DNA of 52,685 nucleotides, taken from the NCBI RefSeq assembly GCF_000812465.1, contig NZ_JWMA01000025.1, forward strand, positions 1-52,685. The letters run 5' to 3'. A model generated the notes under the pieces. It was not told where the DNA came from. It worked only from the letters and a program-made list of their open reading frames with translations, and made no database searches. Positions 1 through 8,032 of the stretch are shown piece after piece. How positions within the stretch are numbered: position 1 is the stretch's first letter; each line of letters begins with the position of its first letter. Both the position numbers and the translations under genes were made by a program. This DNA comes from Cupriavidus sp. IDO (GTDB taxonomy: Bacteria; Pseudomonadota; Gammaproteobacteria; Burkholderiales; Burkholderiaceae).

Positions 1-321
1 GAGCACTGATAACTTTTGAAGCTTCCGAAGTCCGAAGACCTCGGGCATCCGCTACCAAGCGCCCACACTTATCGGTTGTTTGGTTGTTAAAGAACTCGCC
101 CGTTCGTTACCGTTCGGACCCGCACCGGCTTTGCCGTCTGCGTCGCTGCGTTGTTGTCTGCAGCAGAGAAACGAGATTATGCAGAGCTTTCTTCGTTTCG
201 TCAACTGGTTCAGCAATCTTTTTTTGCTGCGTCAGCGTCGCGCTTTGCACGTCGCCAACCTCACCGGCCGACCCCGCAACCCTTGCCAGTGCTGCCTTGC
301 AGCGCCGCGTTGTGTTGCGAG
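1..321 (-). other. rRNA operon leader (pre-16S), reversed; boxA and boxC
   Basis: Read on the minus strand, this stretch looks like the transcribed leader of a betaproteobacterial rRNA operon. GTTCTTTAACAA at 84-95 matches the boxA antitermination consensus. GTGTGGGCGC at 59-68 matches the boxC-like element that follows it. A strong promoter lies immediately upstream (see 322-381). The 16S gene itself would start to the left of coordinate 1 and is not in the window. I see no protein gene here; the open frames across 80-676 overlap the leader and the next gene and look spurious. That this is pre-16S rather than another leader is inferred from the promoter and box order. Confidence 0.7.
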
Positions 322-381
322 GGGGCGAATATTAAGGGACGAACGCCGGGCTGGCAAGAGGTTTCTGAAAAGAAATTTTGA
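322..381 (-). promoter_or_regulatory. rRNA operon promoter (sigma70)
   Basis: On the minus strand a -35 TTGCCA (352-357) and a -10 TAATAT (329-334) are separated by exactly 17 bp. A GC-rich discriminator follows and transcription would start near 322. An A/T-rich stretch at 358-381 could act as an UP element. The arrangement is typical of rRNA promoters and leads directly into the boxA leader. Confidence 0.65.
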
Positions 382-404
382 CGCCTCGGACAGCGCCTTA
401 AAAT
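378..404 (+). promoter_or_regulatory. possible promoter of the exonuclease/GIY-YIG gene
   Basis: TTGACG (378-383) and TAAAAT (399-404) could form a plus-strand promoter with a short 15-bp spacer. Transcription would then start at about the ATG at 411, giving a leaderless mRNA. This fits the lack of a Shine-Dalgarno sequence before that ATG. The element sits back to back with the rRNA promoter. The short spacer makes it tentative. Confidence 0.3.
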
Positions 405-410
405 CGGCGG

Positions 411-2009
411 ATGTCGGACATACCCACCTACCTCCCCTCGCGACTGCCCGTCAGCGGTACGCGCCATCTGGACGCCCAGGCGCTGGCCGCTGCGCTGTCA
501 CGCCCCATCGTCTTTGTCGACCTCGAAACCACCGGCGCCGATGCGCAGCGCGACCGCATCACGGAGATCGGCGTCGTGGAGGTTGGGCCCGACGGCATCG
601 TGGAGTGGGACACGCTGCTGGACCCCGGCATCGGCATTCCACCCTTCATTCAGCGCCTGACAGGTATTTCCGATGACATGGTGCGCGGCCAGCCGAAATT
701 CGCATCGATTGCCGAAGCGCTTGAAGAACGCCTGCAAGGCAAACTCTTCATCGCCCACAACGCACGATTCGACTATGGCTTCCTGAAAAACGAATTCCGC
801 CGTGCCGGCCTGACCTTTCGCGCGGATGTGCTCTGCACGGTACGGCTGTCCCGGGCGCTATTCCCATCGGTGGAGCGGCACGGGCTGGACGCGCTGATTT
901 CCCGCTTCAGCCTCCAACCCAAGGCACGCCATCGCGCCCTGGCCGACGCCGAGCTGCTCTGGCAGTTCTGGCAGCAGGTCCACGCACGCTATTCCGTCGA
1001 CCTGGTGGAAGCCGCGGTCCAGTCTCTGGTCAAGCGCGCCAGCCTCCCTGCCGGACTGGAAGAGACCGCGCTGGATGACGTCCCCAATACCGCCGGCGTC
1101 TACCTGTTCTACGGTGACCAGGACGTGCCGCTCTACATTGGCAAGAGCGTGCATCTGCGCCAGCGGATCGGCTCCCACTTTTCGGGCGACTACCGGCTAG
1201 GCAAGGACATGCGGCTGGCTCGCCTGGTCAGGCGTGTGGAGTGGCGGGAGACCGGCGGTGAGATCGGCGCCTTGTTGCTGGAAGCCCGGCTAATCAAGAC
1301 GATGCAGCCCGTTCACAACCAGATGCTGCGCCAGAACGCCCGCCTATTCTCGTGGGAGTTGCCCGATGGCTTGCCGGTGCCACGGCTGCGCTCGGACCGC
1401 GACACCGACTTCAGCCGCCACCACGGCCTGTATGGCGTATTCGGCAGCCGCGCCGCCGCCGAGGCCCGGCTGCGCCAGCTTGCCGATGCGCATCAGCTCT
1501 GCCTGGCAACGCTGTCATTGGAGAAGACCACCTCGCGCGGTCACCCCTGCTTCGCCCGGCAACTGCATCGCTGCGCAGGCGCATGCGTCGGCGAGGAAGC
1601 CCAGGGCAGCCATCGCGGCCGCATCGCCGAGGCGATGACTGAGCTGGCGCTGGTACCGTGGCCATTCGATGGCGCGGTGGCCTGGCGCGAACAGGACGGT
1701 TCACGCGAGTGGTGGCACGTGGTCGAAGACTGGTGCTACCTCGGCTCGGTGCCGCAGCTGGAGGAAGCCGCCGACGTGCTCCGGGCCCCGGCACGCTTTG
1801 ACCTGGATACCTACCAGATCCTGGCGCCGCGCCTGTCGCACTGGGCACCGGGCGCGGTGCCGCTGCAGGCGGTGCGCATATTCGAGCTGTCGGCCCAGCA
1901 AGCACTGGAGTCCGGCCCGACTTCTGCCCCGACACTCGCACCAGCCAAGCCTCACCGCCGCGTACAAACTCCGTCGGGGCCGCAAAGCCTGAGCCTGTTC
2001 GGGGAGTAG
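411..2009 (+). CDS. DnaQ-like 3'-5' exonuclease fused to GIY-YIG (UvrC/Cho-like) nuclease
   Basis: This 532-residue protein joins two nuclease modules. Residues 33-190 form a DEDD exonuclease of the DNA polymerase III epsilon type: Exo I FVDLETTG has D37 and E39, Exo II HNARFDYGFL has D121, and Exo III has H174 and D179. Residues 225-305 form a GIY-YIG domain with AGVYLF and LYIGKS and a downstream glutamate near 291, as in UvrC and Cho. The C-terminal half is conserved in this fusion family but has no motif I can name. Such fusions are usually annotated as epsilon-subunit-like or excinuclease Cho-like proteins and are presumed to act in DNA repair or processing. The start is the first ATG in frame; it lacks a Shine-Dalgarno sequence and may be leaderless. 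A polymerase role is unlikely because of the fused endonuclease. Confidence 0.85.
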   Translation: MSDIPTYLPSRLPVSGTRHLDAQALAAALSRPIVFVDLETTGADAQRDRITEIGVVEVGPDGIVEWDTLLDPGIGIPPFIQRLTGISDDMVRGQPKFASIAEALEERLQGKLFIAHNARFDYGFLKNEFRRAGLTFRADVLCTVRLSRALFPSVERHGLDALISRFSLQPKARHRALADAELLWQFWQQVHARYSVDLVEAAVQSLVKRASLPAGLEETALDDVPNTAGVYLFYGDQDVPLYIGKSVHLRQRIGSHFSGDYRLGKDMRLARLVRRVEWRETGGEIGALLLEARLIKTMQPVHNQMLRQNARLFSWELPDGLPVPRLRSDRDTDFSRHHGLYGVFGSRAAAEARLRQLADAHQLCLATLSLEKTTSRGHPCFARQLHRCAGACVGEEAQGSHRGRIAEAMTELALVPWPFDGAVAWREQDGSREWWHVVEDWCYLGSVPQLEEAADVLRAPARFDLDTYQILAPRLSHWAPGAVPLQAVRIFELSAQQALESGPTSAPTLAPAKPHRRVQTPSGPQSLSLFGE

Positions 2010-2135
2010 GCGCTCCTGGGCCAGACCGCTCATGCATTCTGTGTCTCACCGCGCATAGCAGCCTTGCTCGCTGCAGCAGCGCTCCGCTAGTCTGCACAGA
2101 CGGGCCCATGCGCCCATCGCAGTTGCGGAGTCGCC

Positions 2136-2576
2136 ATGTCGGCCTTTTCATCCCGCCTTGTCTTCCGAGTTTCCCGAGCCAGTCTGACCGCTTCCGTTGC
2201 CATGGCACTGACGGGCGCCTGCTCTGGCATGGAAGCGAACGCCATGGAGACGTTGTTCGATTCATGGAAGGCAGCGCCGATCGAGCAGGCCAAGGAGCAA
2301 TGGGGTCCGCCGCTGAAGGTGCAGGCCGTAGCCGGCGGCACGGCCTACGTATGGCAAGACGAAATCCCGATGGCCCGCCCGCCCGGCACCGGGCCACGTG
2401 ACGTACGTCCCGGCGCCGAGCCGCCACCCGCCTTTGGCCACTGCCAGCGCAAGCTGATCGCCGGCCCCGACGGCAAGGTGATCGGCGGAGAATGGCAGGG
2501 CGACGCCTGCTGTATCACAACACGAATCGGCAAATGCGCCGCGCTGATCAACAAGCTCAGGCCCAAGGCTGGCTGA
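2136..2576 (+). CDS. small putative lipoprotein, unknown function
   Basis: This is a 146-residue protein with a basic and hydrophobic N-terminus ending in the lipobox-like LTGAC near residue 29, so it is probably a periplasmic lipoprotein anchored at a membrane. The mature part carries six cysteines or so and a WQDE stretch, but matches no family I recognise. The ATG at 2136 has GGAG five bases upstream. It stands alone between the nuclease gene and a convergent minus-strand pair. An inverted repeat GGCTGGC...GCCAGCC at 2567-2593 overlaps the stop and may weakly terminate transcription. Confidence 0.6.
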   Translation: MSAFSSRLVFRVSRASLTASVAMALTGACSGMEANAMETLFDSWKAAPIEQAKEQWGPPLKVQAVAGGTAYVWQDEIPMARPPGTGPRDVRPGAEPPPAFGHCQRKLIAGPDGKVIGGEWQGDACCITTRIGKCAALINKLRPKAG

Positions 2577-2607
2577 CGGCCGCACCGCCAGCCCTGGCCC
2601 TCGCAGA

Positions 2608-2706
2608 TCAACCGCTCAGTCGATCCTGGCCCGAGGCGGGCGAGCCCCAGCAGCGATTGTTCAGGGAATGCCGCCGGGACCGGGGCTCGTTGTTCGACTC
2701 GTGCAT
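2608..2706 (-). CDS. possible 32-residue small ORF
   Basis: A short minus-strand frame begins with ATG at 2706 and encodes 32 polar, arginine- and asparagine-rich residues. An AAGGAG lies about 10 bases upstream of the ATG. It fills most of the gap downstream of the flavin-split-barrel gene. I recognise no family, and codon content is not informative at this length. It could be chance. Confidence 0.2.
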   Translation of the reverse strand: MHESNNEPRSRRHSLNNRCWGSPASGQDRLSG

Positions 2707-2815
2707 ATTCTTGTCTCTCCTTGTCAGCCTGCCCGTCCCCCCCGCAACGGCGACGCTCCGGCGCACGGCAACCGACAAAGACGAGAAGACACAAGCCGGC
2801 CAACCCGCAAACCGA

Positions 2816-3781
2816 TCAGCTCGCTTGCTTCCAGCTGCCGGTAGCCTCCAGCACCGGCGAGTATTCCCGGAACGTCCAGCGCAGCGGCAGCACGCCCGGC
2901 CGGCGCACGACCTGCTCGACATGAAGCCGCACCAGCCGCTCGGCGCCGGCAAAGGACTCGACTTCCGGGCCATCCCAGATCACCTCGGCCCGGCCGCCGA
3001 CATGCAGCAGCGATCCATCACCGAAGTCCGGCACGACGATACCGGCGCGCGGATTGGCCACCAGGTTGCCGACGGTATTGAAGAGGTTGTTGCCGTTGAA
3101 GTCCGGGAATGTCAACGTCCGCTCGCCGTCGACGCGAATGAAGCCGGGCCTGCCGCCGCGATGCGAAACGTCGGCGCCGCCGGTGTGGGCATCCGCATCG
3201 TGATAGGAGGCAATAAACAAGGTATCTGTGCCACGGAGTAGCGCGATCGCAGCTTGATCAAGCGCCTCGCCTCGCCAGGCAGGCAGCGGCGTCGCTGGCG
3301 GCGCGACCAGGCTGAAGTCCCGTAGCTGGATGTAGCGCGGGCAATTGCCAAAGCTCTGCTCGACGGCCACCGACAGTCCGGCCTCGTCGGACGCGCTCAC
3401 GATGCCGTTCATGCGGTTGCGGCGGCGGGTATGCAGTTCGATCCCGAGCAGGCCCACGCTTGCGCCAGCGCCAAGCGCATCGGCCAGCGGATCTCCGGGC
3501 TGCGGTCGCGCATCGATGCGCAGGTGCGTGGGATCGGGGGATCGGGCGAAGCCTGGCGAACCGGCCAGCACCGTGGCCCAGGGCGTGCCGGCAGCATCTA
3601 CCGCCCCCAGCAACAGGAACGGCAGCTGGGCAAAGAACTCGCGGTGCTGGTCAGGCATCTCCCCGCGGATCACCCGTCCGCCGACCGCTGCCATGCGCTC
3701 GCGCTTGCCGGCGCGTTCCTGCGCCGCCAGTTCGCCAGCGTGAAAGGGAAGCCCGGGATGCGGCCAGATGGGGAGATCCAT
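2816..3781 (-). CDS. pyridoxamine 5'-phosphate oxidase-type flavin-binding protein
   Basis: This 321-residue protein has a PNPOx-like split-barrel organisation. An N-terminal part (about 45-130) holds QLPFLLLGAVDAAGTPWATVLAG, and a second part (about 180-300) contains DTLFIASYH, the G-G-R-PGFIRVDGERTLTFPDFNGNN segment and NPRAGIVVPDF. This pattern is known from the COG3576-like flavin-nucleotide-binding proteins. The substrate is unknown; it probably binds FMN in the cytoplasm. The ATG at 3781 has AAGGAG at good spacing. It follows the GST gene by 34 bp on the same strand, so the two are likely co-transcribed, perhaps for detoxification under the divergent LysR regulator. Confidence 0.75.
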   Translation of the reverse strand: MDLPIWPHPGLPFHAGELAAQERAGKRERMAAVGGRVIRGEMPDQHREFFAQLPFLLLGAVDAAGTPWATVLAGSPGFARSPDPTHLRIDARPQPGDPLADALGAGASVGLLGIELHTRRRNRMNGIVSASDEAGLSVAVEQSFGNCPRYIQLRDFSLVAPPATPLPAWRGEALDQAAIALLRGTDTLFIASYHDADAHTGGADVSHRGGRPGFIRVDGERTLTFPDFNGNNLFNTVGNLVANPRAGIVVPDFGDGSLLHVGGRAEVIWDGPEVESFAGAERLVRLHVEQVVRRPGVLPLRWTFREYSPVLEATGSWKQAS

Positions 3782-3815
3782 GATGCGCTCCTTGTGGATT
3801 GACGTGCCTCAGCTG

Positions 3816-4457
3816 TCAGGCGGCAAGGCCGACCCGCGATACCGGCATCGGCACAAAACCGGGCAGCGCCTCGATCCGGCGCAGCCATGCATTCAGCGCG
3901 GGATACGGCGCAAGCGGTACATTGCCCTCCTCGGCACGCGCGATGTAGCTGTAGGCCGCCACATCGGCCAGCGTGGGGTGGCCGCCGGTCAGGAATGGCT
4001 GCGCCTGCAGCAGCAGGTCAATGAGCGCGAACAGGCGGCTGGCTCGCGCAATCGCGTCGTCGGCGTGCACCGGCGCGCCGAAGAGCGTCGCCAGCCGCGC
4101 TGTGGCAGGGCCGAATGCGATCTCCCCTGCCGCCACCGACAGCCAGCGCTGCACGCCGGCTGCTGCCACCGGATCGCGCGGCAGCCAGCGGCCGTCGTCG
4201 TAGCACATGGCGAGGTAGACCAGGATGGCATTGGAATCCGCGATCACGGTGCCGGCGTCATCGAGCACCGGCACCTGGCCGAATGGATTGAGCTTCAGGA
4301 AAGGCTCGCGCTTGTGTTCGCCGCCGCGCAGGTCGACATCGACCAGCCGGTATGGCAGGCCGAGCAGCGACAGGAACAATTCGGCGCGGTGCGCATGGCC
4401 GGACAGCGGCGAGCGGTACAGCACGAGCGGGGTCGACGGGCGATTCGGGACTGGCAT
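3816..4457 (-). CDS. glutathione S-transferase family protein
   Basis: This 213-residue protein has a thioredoxin-fold N-domain starting [18 protein letters not shown], with the glutathione-binding region [12 protein letters not shown] and [10 protein letters not shown] at about residues 50-75, followed by an all-helical C-domain. It is likely a cytoplasmic glutathione-dependent detoxification enzyme; the substrate cannot be inferred. I start it at the ATG at 4457, which has AGGAG six bases upstream, rather than at an earlier in-frame codon at 4505 lying in the intergenic region. The gene is divergent from the LysR regulator at 4568 and leads a two-gene operon with the flavin-binding protein. 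Confidence 0.85.
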   Translation of the reverse strand: MPVPNRPSTPLVLYRSPLSGHAHRAELFLSLLGLPYRLVDVDLRGGEHKREPFLKLNPFGQVPVLDDAGTVIADSNAILVYLAMCYDDGRWLPRDPVAAAGVQRWLSVAAGEIAFGPATARLATLFGAPVHADDAIARASRLFALIDLLLQAQPFLTGGHPTLADVAAYSYIARAEEGNVPLAPYPALNAWLRRIEALPGFVPMPVSRVGLAA

Positions 4458-4537
4458 GGCAGGCTCCTGGGCCGGTTGGGATACCCGCATTCTGGTTGCC
4501 GGCAACCTTGCAATAAAGAGGCAATTCCGTATTTGAC

Positions 4538-4556
4538 TACTCCAGAAATCGGAGTA
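4538..4556. promoter_or_regulatory. LysR-type operator between GST and lysR genes
   Basis: TACTCC-AGAAATC-GGAGTA is a perfect inverted repeat with 6-bp arms and a 7-bp spacer. It contains the T-N11-A pattern typical of LysR-type regulators. It sits in the divergent region between the GST operon and the LysR gene, 12 bp before the lysR ATG, so it could mediate autoregulation and control of the GST operon. The match to the family rule is seen in the sequence; the binding is inferred. Confidence 0.55.
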
Positions 4557-4567
4557 ATGATCGCCCC

Positions 4568-5458
4568 ATGGACAAACTCCGCGCCATGCAGACCTTCGTA
4601 CGCATCGTCGATGACGGCAGCCTGACCGCGGCGGCCGCGTCGATGGGCACGTCGCTGCCAGCCGTGGTGCGTATGCTGGCCGCGCTGGAAGCCCAGTTGC
4701 AGGTCCGGCTGCTCAACCGCACCACGCGCCGGCTCTCGCTGACCGACGAAGGCCGCAGCTACCTGGACAGCTGCCGGCGGATACTTGCCACCATCGACGA
4801 AGCGGAAGCCGGGCTGACGGCCAGCCATGTCGAGCCCAGCGGCCAGCTGACGCTCACCGCACCCGTGCTGTTCGGCCAGATGTACGTGGCTCCCGCGGTC
4901 ACCCGCTTTGCGCAGCGCTATCCGAAGGTCCGTTGCCGCATGGAATTTACCGATCGCGTGGTCAACCTGCTGGAAGAAGACCTCGACGTCGGCATCCGCA
5001 TCGGCCCGCTGGCCGATTCGACGCTGGTGGCGCAATCGGTCGGCCGCATTCGCCGCGTGGTGGTGGCCAGCCCCGCGTTCCTGCGCAAGTACGGGATGCC
5101 GCGCCATCCGGACGAACTGGCGCGCGCCAGCTGCGTGCAGTTCACCGGCAGCGCCGCGCACTGGTGGACGTTCCAGCAAGACGGCCGCACCTTCCATGTG
5201 CCGGTCACGGGCAACCTGGAATTCAACCAGACCGCCCCTGCGGTAGCCGCGTGCGCCGAAGGCGCGGGCTTCGGCAATTTCCTGTCGTACCAGGTGGCGC
5301 CGCTGGTTGCCAGCCGCCAGCTGCGCATCGTCCTGGAGAAGTTCGAGCAACCCGCGTGGCCGCTTTCGCTGATCTACCCCCACGCGCGCCTGCTGCCAGC
5401 GCGCACCCGAGCCTTCATCGAATGGATGAAGGAAGACCTCAGCCCCCGCTTCCGCTGA
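4568..5458 (+). CDS. LysR family transcriptional regulator
   Basis: This 296-residue protein has a winged helix-turn-helix in residues 1-60 ([19 protein letters not shown] and the [20 protein letters not shown] region) followed by [13 protein letters not shown], typical of LysR proteins of the AaeR/DsdC-like group. A periplasmic-binding-like effector domain runs from about residue 90 to the end. It probably controls the divergent GST and flavin-protein genes through the inverted repeat at 4538. Its stop codon overlaps the ATG of the next gene by one base, so the downstream membrane protein is likely co-translated. Confidence 0.9.
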   Translation: MDKLRAMQTFVRIVDDGSLTAAAASMGTSLPAVVRMLAALEAQLQVRLLNRTTRRLSLTDEGRSYLDSCRRILATIDEAEAGLTASHVEPSGQLTLTAPVLFGQMYVAPAVTRFAQRYPKVRCRMEFTDRVVNLLEEDLDVGIRIGPLADSTLVAQSVGRIRRVVVASPAFLRKYGMPRHPDELARASCVQFTGSAAHWWTFQQDGRTFHVPVTGNLEFNQTAPAVAACAEGAGFGNFLSYQVAPLVASRQLRIVLEKFEQPAWPLSLIYPHARLLPARTRAFIEWMKEDLSPRFR

Positions 5459-6198
5459 TGCCCCATACCGACGGACCGCCTCCAAAGACATTCGCCGCGC
5501 GCGTGCGCCGGCTGATTCATCGTCCCACCGGCAACGCGCTGCGCGCGGGCGTGCTGGGTGTCAACGACGGCCTGGTGTCGAGCTTCTGCCTGGTGATGGG
5601 GCTGGAGGGCGCCGCGGCAACGCAGGCAGCGGTTGTGCTCGCCGGGCTTGCCGGCCTGATCGCGGGCGCCAGTTCGATGGCGCTGGGCGAATGGCTCTCG
5701 GTGACCAACAGCCGCGAGATGAACAACAAGCGCCTGCGCGACATGGCGCACGAAATCGCCAACTCGCCCGAGACAGCGCGAAAACGCCTGGTCGGCGTGA
5801 TCCTCGCCAAAGGCGTAGACGCGCCCAGCGCCGAGCGCGCCGCCAGCGAGATCATGCGCCACCCGAAGTCCGCCCTCGATACCTTCGCGCGCGATGTTCT
5901 CGGCATCAATCCACAGGAGCGCGGCGGCAACCCGCTGCAAGCCGCCGTGATCTCTTTCGTGCTGTTCAGCAGCGGCGCGCTTGTGCCCTTGCTGCCCTTC
6001 CTGCTGGGCGTAGGGCCGCTGGCCCAGTTTGCCAGCATGATTGCCTGCCTGGCCGCCCTGGGCCTGGTCGGCTTGGGAACAGCGTCCTTCAATGGCCGCG
6101 GCGGATGGTTTTCCGCGGCCCGCCAGATGTTTATCGGTGGCATTGCCGCGGCGTTCACCTACGGGATGGGCGCGCTGTTCGGGGTTTCGATCAGCTAG
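5458..6198 (+). CDS. VIT1/CCC1-family membrane transporter
   Basis: This 246-residue protein belongs to the VIT/CCC1 group, known in other organisms for iron and manganese transport. A first hydrophobic part has LRAGVLGVNDGLVSSFCLVMG and the GLIAGASSMALGEWLS helix, which is the hallmark of the family. A central polar segment (NSREMNNKRLRDMAHEIA and onward) resembles the cytoplasmic metal-binding helices. Three more hydrophobic segments follow at about residues 160-246. The start is the ATG overlapping the lysR stop as TGATG, which implies translational coupling. The metal is not predictable from this sequence. Confidence 0.8.
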   Translation: MPHTDGPPPKTFAARVRRLIHRPTGNALRAGVLGVNDGLVSSFCLVMGLEGAAATQAAVVLAGLAGLIAGASSMALGEWLSVTNSREMNNKRLRDMAHEIANSPETARKRLVGVILAKGVDAPSAERAASEIMRHPKSALDTFARDVLGINPQERGGNPLQAAVISFVLFSSGALVPLLPFLLGVGPLAQFASMIACLAALGLVGLGTASFNGRGGWFSAARQMFIGGIAAAFTYGMGALFGVSIS

Positions 6199-6274
6199 GC
6201 GCGCAGCTTGCCGGCCTGTTGGAAATATAAATCGCCCCTTGACGTACCGCAGTGAGGGCCGTATTTTTAAAAAG

Positions 6275-6298
6275 CGAATCCGAATTCGAATACGAAAA
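6275..6298 (+). repeat. four tandem CGAATN hexamers before tetR
   Basis: CGAATC, CGAATT, CGAATA and CGAAAA follow each other directly, ending 5 bases before the ATG at 6304. The core CGAATTCG is also an 8-bp palindrome. The stretch lies in an unusually A/T-rich island within high-GC DNA. It is a candidate operator or promoter region of the TetR gene, probably autoregulatory. No Shine-Dalgarno sequence is visible between the repeats and the ATG. Confidence 0.45.
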
Positions 6299-6303
6299 TA
6301 AAT

Positions 6304-6993
6304 ATGCGAGACAGTCACACGAGCGCCTCCGGCGCCACCCCGGCGTTCCCTCACATCGACACCCCTTCGATCTTTCAACCTCCCCGGCAACGCCGCGCCC
6401 GCGAAACCGAGCAGGCATTACTCAGCGCCGGACGCGATTTGCTCGCACAGCGCGACTTTTCCGCCGTATCCGTCGCGCAGATTGCGGCGGCCTGCCAGGT
6501 GTCCGTGGGCGCCTTCTATGGCCGTTTCCGCGACAAGATGGCCTACTTCGAGGCCCTGCGCGCCCTGGTCATGGAGGAGACCGCCGAATCCACCGAGCGC
6601 TACCTGTCCCGGCAGCGCTGGGAAGACATTCCGACCCGGGTCATGCTGGAAAAGACCATGCGCTTCATGGTGCGGGGCGTGCTCGCCAATCGTGGTGTGA
6701 TCCGGGCCTCGCTCAAGCATGCGTCGGCACGCCCGGAGGAATGGCTGCCGCACCGCCAGAGCGGCGAGGAGATCGTCGAGCGCATGGTGTTGCTGCTGGT
6801 GCCGCGCCTCGCGCTGCCGGCCGACCAGGCCGAACTGCGCGTGCGCTTTGCCATGCAGGTCGTGTTCAGCATGCTGGTCAATGCGGTGCTCAACGACACG
6901 GGCCCTCTGCACCTCGACGACGAAAGGCTGCCCGGAGAAATGAGCGAAATGGTTGCCGGCTATCTCGGGCTCGAGGCTTCCAGCGGCGCATAA
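6304..6993 (+). CDS. TetR family transcriptional regulator
   Basis: This 229-residue protein begins with a poorly conserved 30-residue tail, then a TetR helix-turn-helix at about 32-80: ETEQALLSAGRDLLAQRDF, then SVAQIAAACQVSVGAFYGRF and RDKMAYFEAL. The remaining residues form the helical ligand-binding domain. The ATG at 6304 is the only in-frame ATG before the HTH but has no ribosome-binding site. A later non-ATG start or a leaderless mRNA is possible. Neighbours do not reveal the target. The acyl-CoA palindrome found elsewhere in this window is absent from its own upstream region, so it is not clearly the regulator of that set. Confidence 0.85.
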   Translation: MRDSHTSASGATPAFPHIDTPSIFQPPRQRRARETEQALLSAGRDLLAQRDFSAVSVAQIAAACQVSVGAFYGRFRDKMAYFEALRALVMEETAESTERYLSRQRWEDIPTRVMLEKTMRFMVRGVLANRGVIRASLKHASARPEEWLPHRQSGEEIVERMVLLLVPRLALPADQAELRVRFAMQVVFSMLVNAVLNDTGPLHLDDERLPGEMSEMVAGYLGLEASSGA

Positions 6994-7130
6994 GCGCACA
7001 GCCGCGGCACCAACATCGCATCCACGGGCACCGCGCACCGGCCCGGTCATGCGGCCCGGCCATGGCCGCTATGAATTCGGCGCGGCTTGCTTGGTCAGGC
7101 CCGCGCACTCCCCTAGAATGCGATCACGCC

Positions 7131-7155
7131 GCGCGCCCGGCCCGTCCGGGCGCGC
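7131..7155. repeat. GC-rich perfect inverted repeat upstream of phosphatase gene
   Basis: GCGCGCCCGG, a 5-nt loop, then CCGGGCGCGC form a perfect 10-bp stem. It lies between the tetR stop and the histidine phosphatase ATG at 7205. It may be a terminator-like or mRNA-structure element; there is no T-tract. Confidence 0.4.
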
Positions 7156-7204
7156 ATCCGGTCTGCCGACCTTCCTACGCGATGCCCGCGCATCGAGATC
7201 ATCC

Positions 7205-7879
7205 ATGGCTACGCTATTCCTCGTCCGGCACGGGCAAGCCTCGTTCGGCGCCGCCAACTACGACTGCCTGTCCGACACCGGCCGCCAGCAGGCGCGCTGG
7301 CTGGGCGAATACTTCAGGGATCGCGGCGTTGCCTTCCGCCGCGTCGTGGCAGGCACGCTGGAGCGCCAGCAGGATACTGCCAGCGAGATCCTGGCAGGCA
7401 TGGGCTGCCCGCAAGCTCCGATCGAGTCGCACCCCGGCCTCAACGAATATGACGGCGAGGCCCTGTACCGGTGCCACACCGGCGGCGCGGATCATCGTGC
7501 CCACCAGAACGGCGACTACCAGGATTACTGGCGCACATTCCGCGCGGCCTACCACGCCTGGACGCAGGAAGGCCTCACCGGCATGCCGGAATCGTGGGCA
7601 GACTTCGGCGCACGCATCGGCACGGCCCTGGCGCATGCCGCTGAAGGCGCCGCGCGCGAGGACGCCATCCTGGTGGTCAGCTCCGGCGGGGCAATCGGCC
7701 GGGCCACGGCCGACCTGCTGGGAGCACCCGCGCAGACTGCCATCGAACTGAACCTCCAGTTCCGCAATACCGGCTTCTGTGAAATTATCGTCGGACGGAG
7801 CACGCGGCGGCTGTTGAGCTTCAACAACGTGCCGCATCTGGAGCGCCCGGAGCGCCGCAGCGCACTCACGTTCGCCTGA
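7205..7879 (+). CDS. histidine phosphatase (phosphoglycerate mutase-like) superfamily protein
   Basis: This 224-residue protein opens with LFLVRHGQASFG, the RHG motif whose His9 is the phospho-acceptor in this superfamily. It continues with LSDTGRQQARWLG and a VAGTLERQQDTASEI segment, as in GpmB- and SixA-like phosphatases. The usual second catalytic histidine (VSHGG) is replaced by serine in VVSSGGAIG near residue 160. A serine or threonine at this place is seen in some family branches, so activity cannot be excluded. The ATG at 7205 is supported by the motif position; its ribosome-binding site is weak. The substrate is unknown, though such genes often stand beside acyl-CoA genes. Confidence 0.8.
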   Translation: MATLFLVRHGQASFGAANYDCLSDTGRQQARWLGEYFRDRGVAFRRVVAGTLERQQDTASEILAGMGCPQAPIESHPGLNEYDGEALYRCHTGGADHRAHQNGDYQDYWRTFRAAYHAWTQEGLTGMPESWADFGARIGTALAHAAEGAAREDAILVVSSGGAIGRATADLLGAPAQTAIELNLQFRNTGFCEIIVGRSTRRLLSFNNVPHLERPERRSALTFA

Positions 7880-7938
7880 ATGAAATTCGCCTGAGAACGC
7901 GCAGAGAAAGCACGCCGGCGACGGAGCTTCCGGCGATT

Positions 7939-7966
7939 GGCGCGGGCACTTTGACATGCCCGCGCC
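7939..7966. terminator. terminator-like hairpin between convergent genes
   Basis: GGCGCGGGCA, an 8-nt loop, then TGCCCGCGCC form a perfect 10-bp stem in the gap between the convergent phosphatase and thiolase genes. The plus-strand side is followed by a pyrimidine-rich stretch rather than a clean T-tract. It probably ends transcription from one or both sides. Confidence 0.5.
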
Positions 7967-8032
7967 GCCGGTCCTTCTCCCTTCACACCTTGCTGACCGG
8001 TTCGCCTTGCGGCCTTACCAGTCCGTCCTGCC

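Noticed and set aside
80..676. Open frames across the left edge (80-676, 84-335, 151-381) as protein genes
   Set aside because: They overlap the rRNA leader, its promoter and the nuclease gene, start with TTG or weak context, and their translations show no recognisable domain.
6304..6993. The TetR at 6304 as the regulator of the acyl-CoA palindromes
   Set aside because: Its own upstream region has CGAATN repeats and no TCGTCG-N4-CGACGA site, and TetR genes usually carry their own operator.
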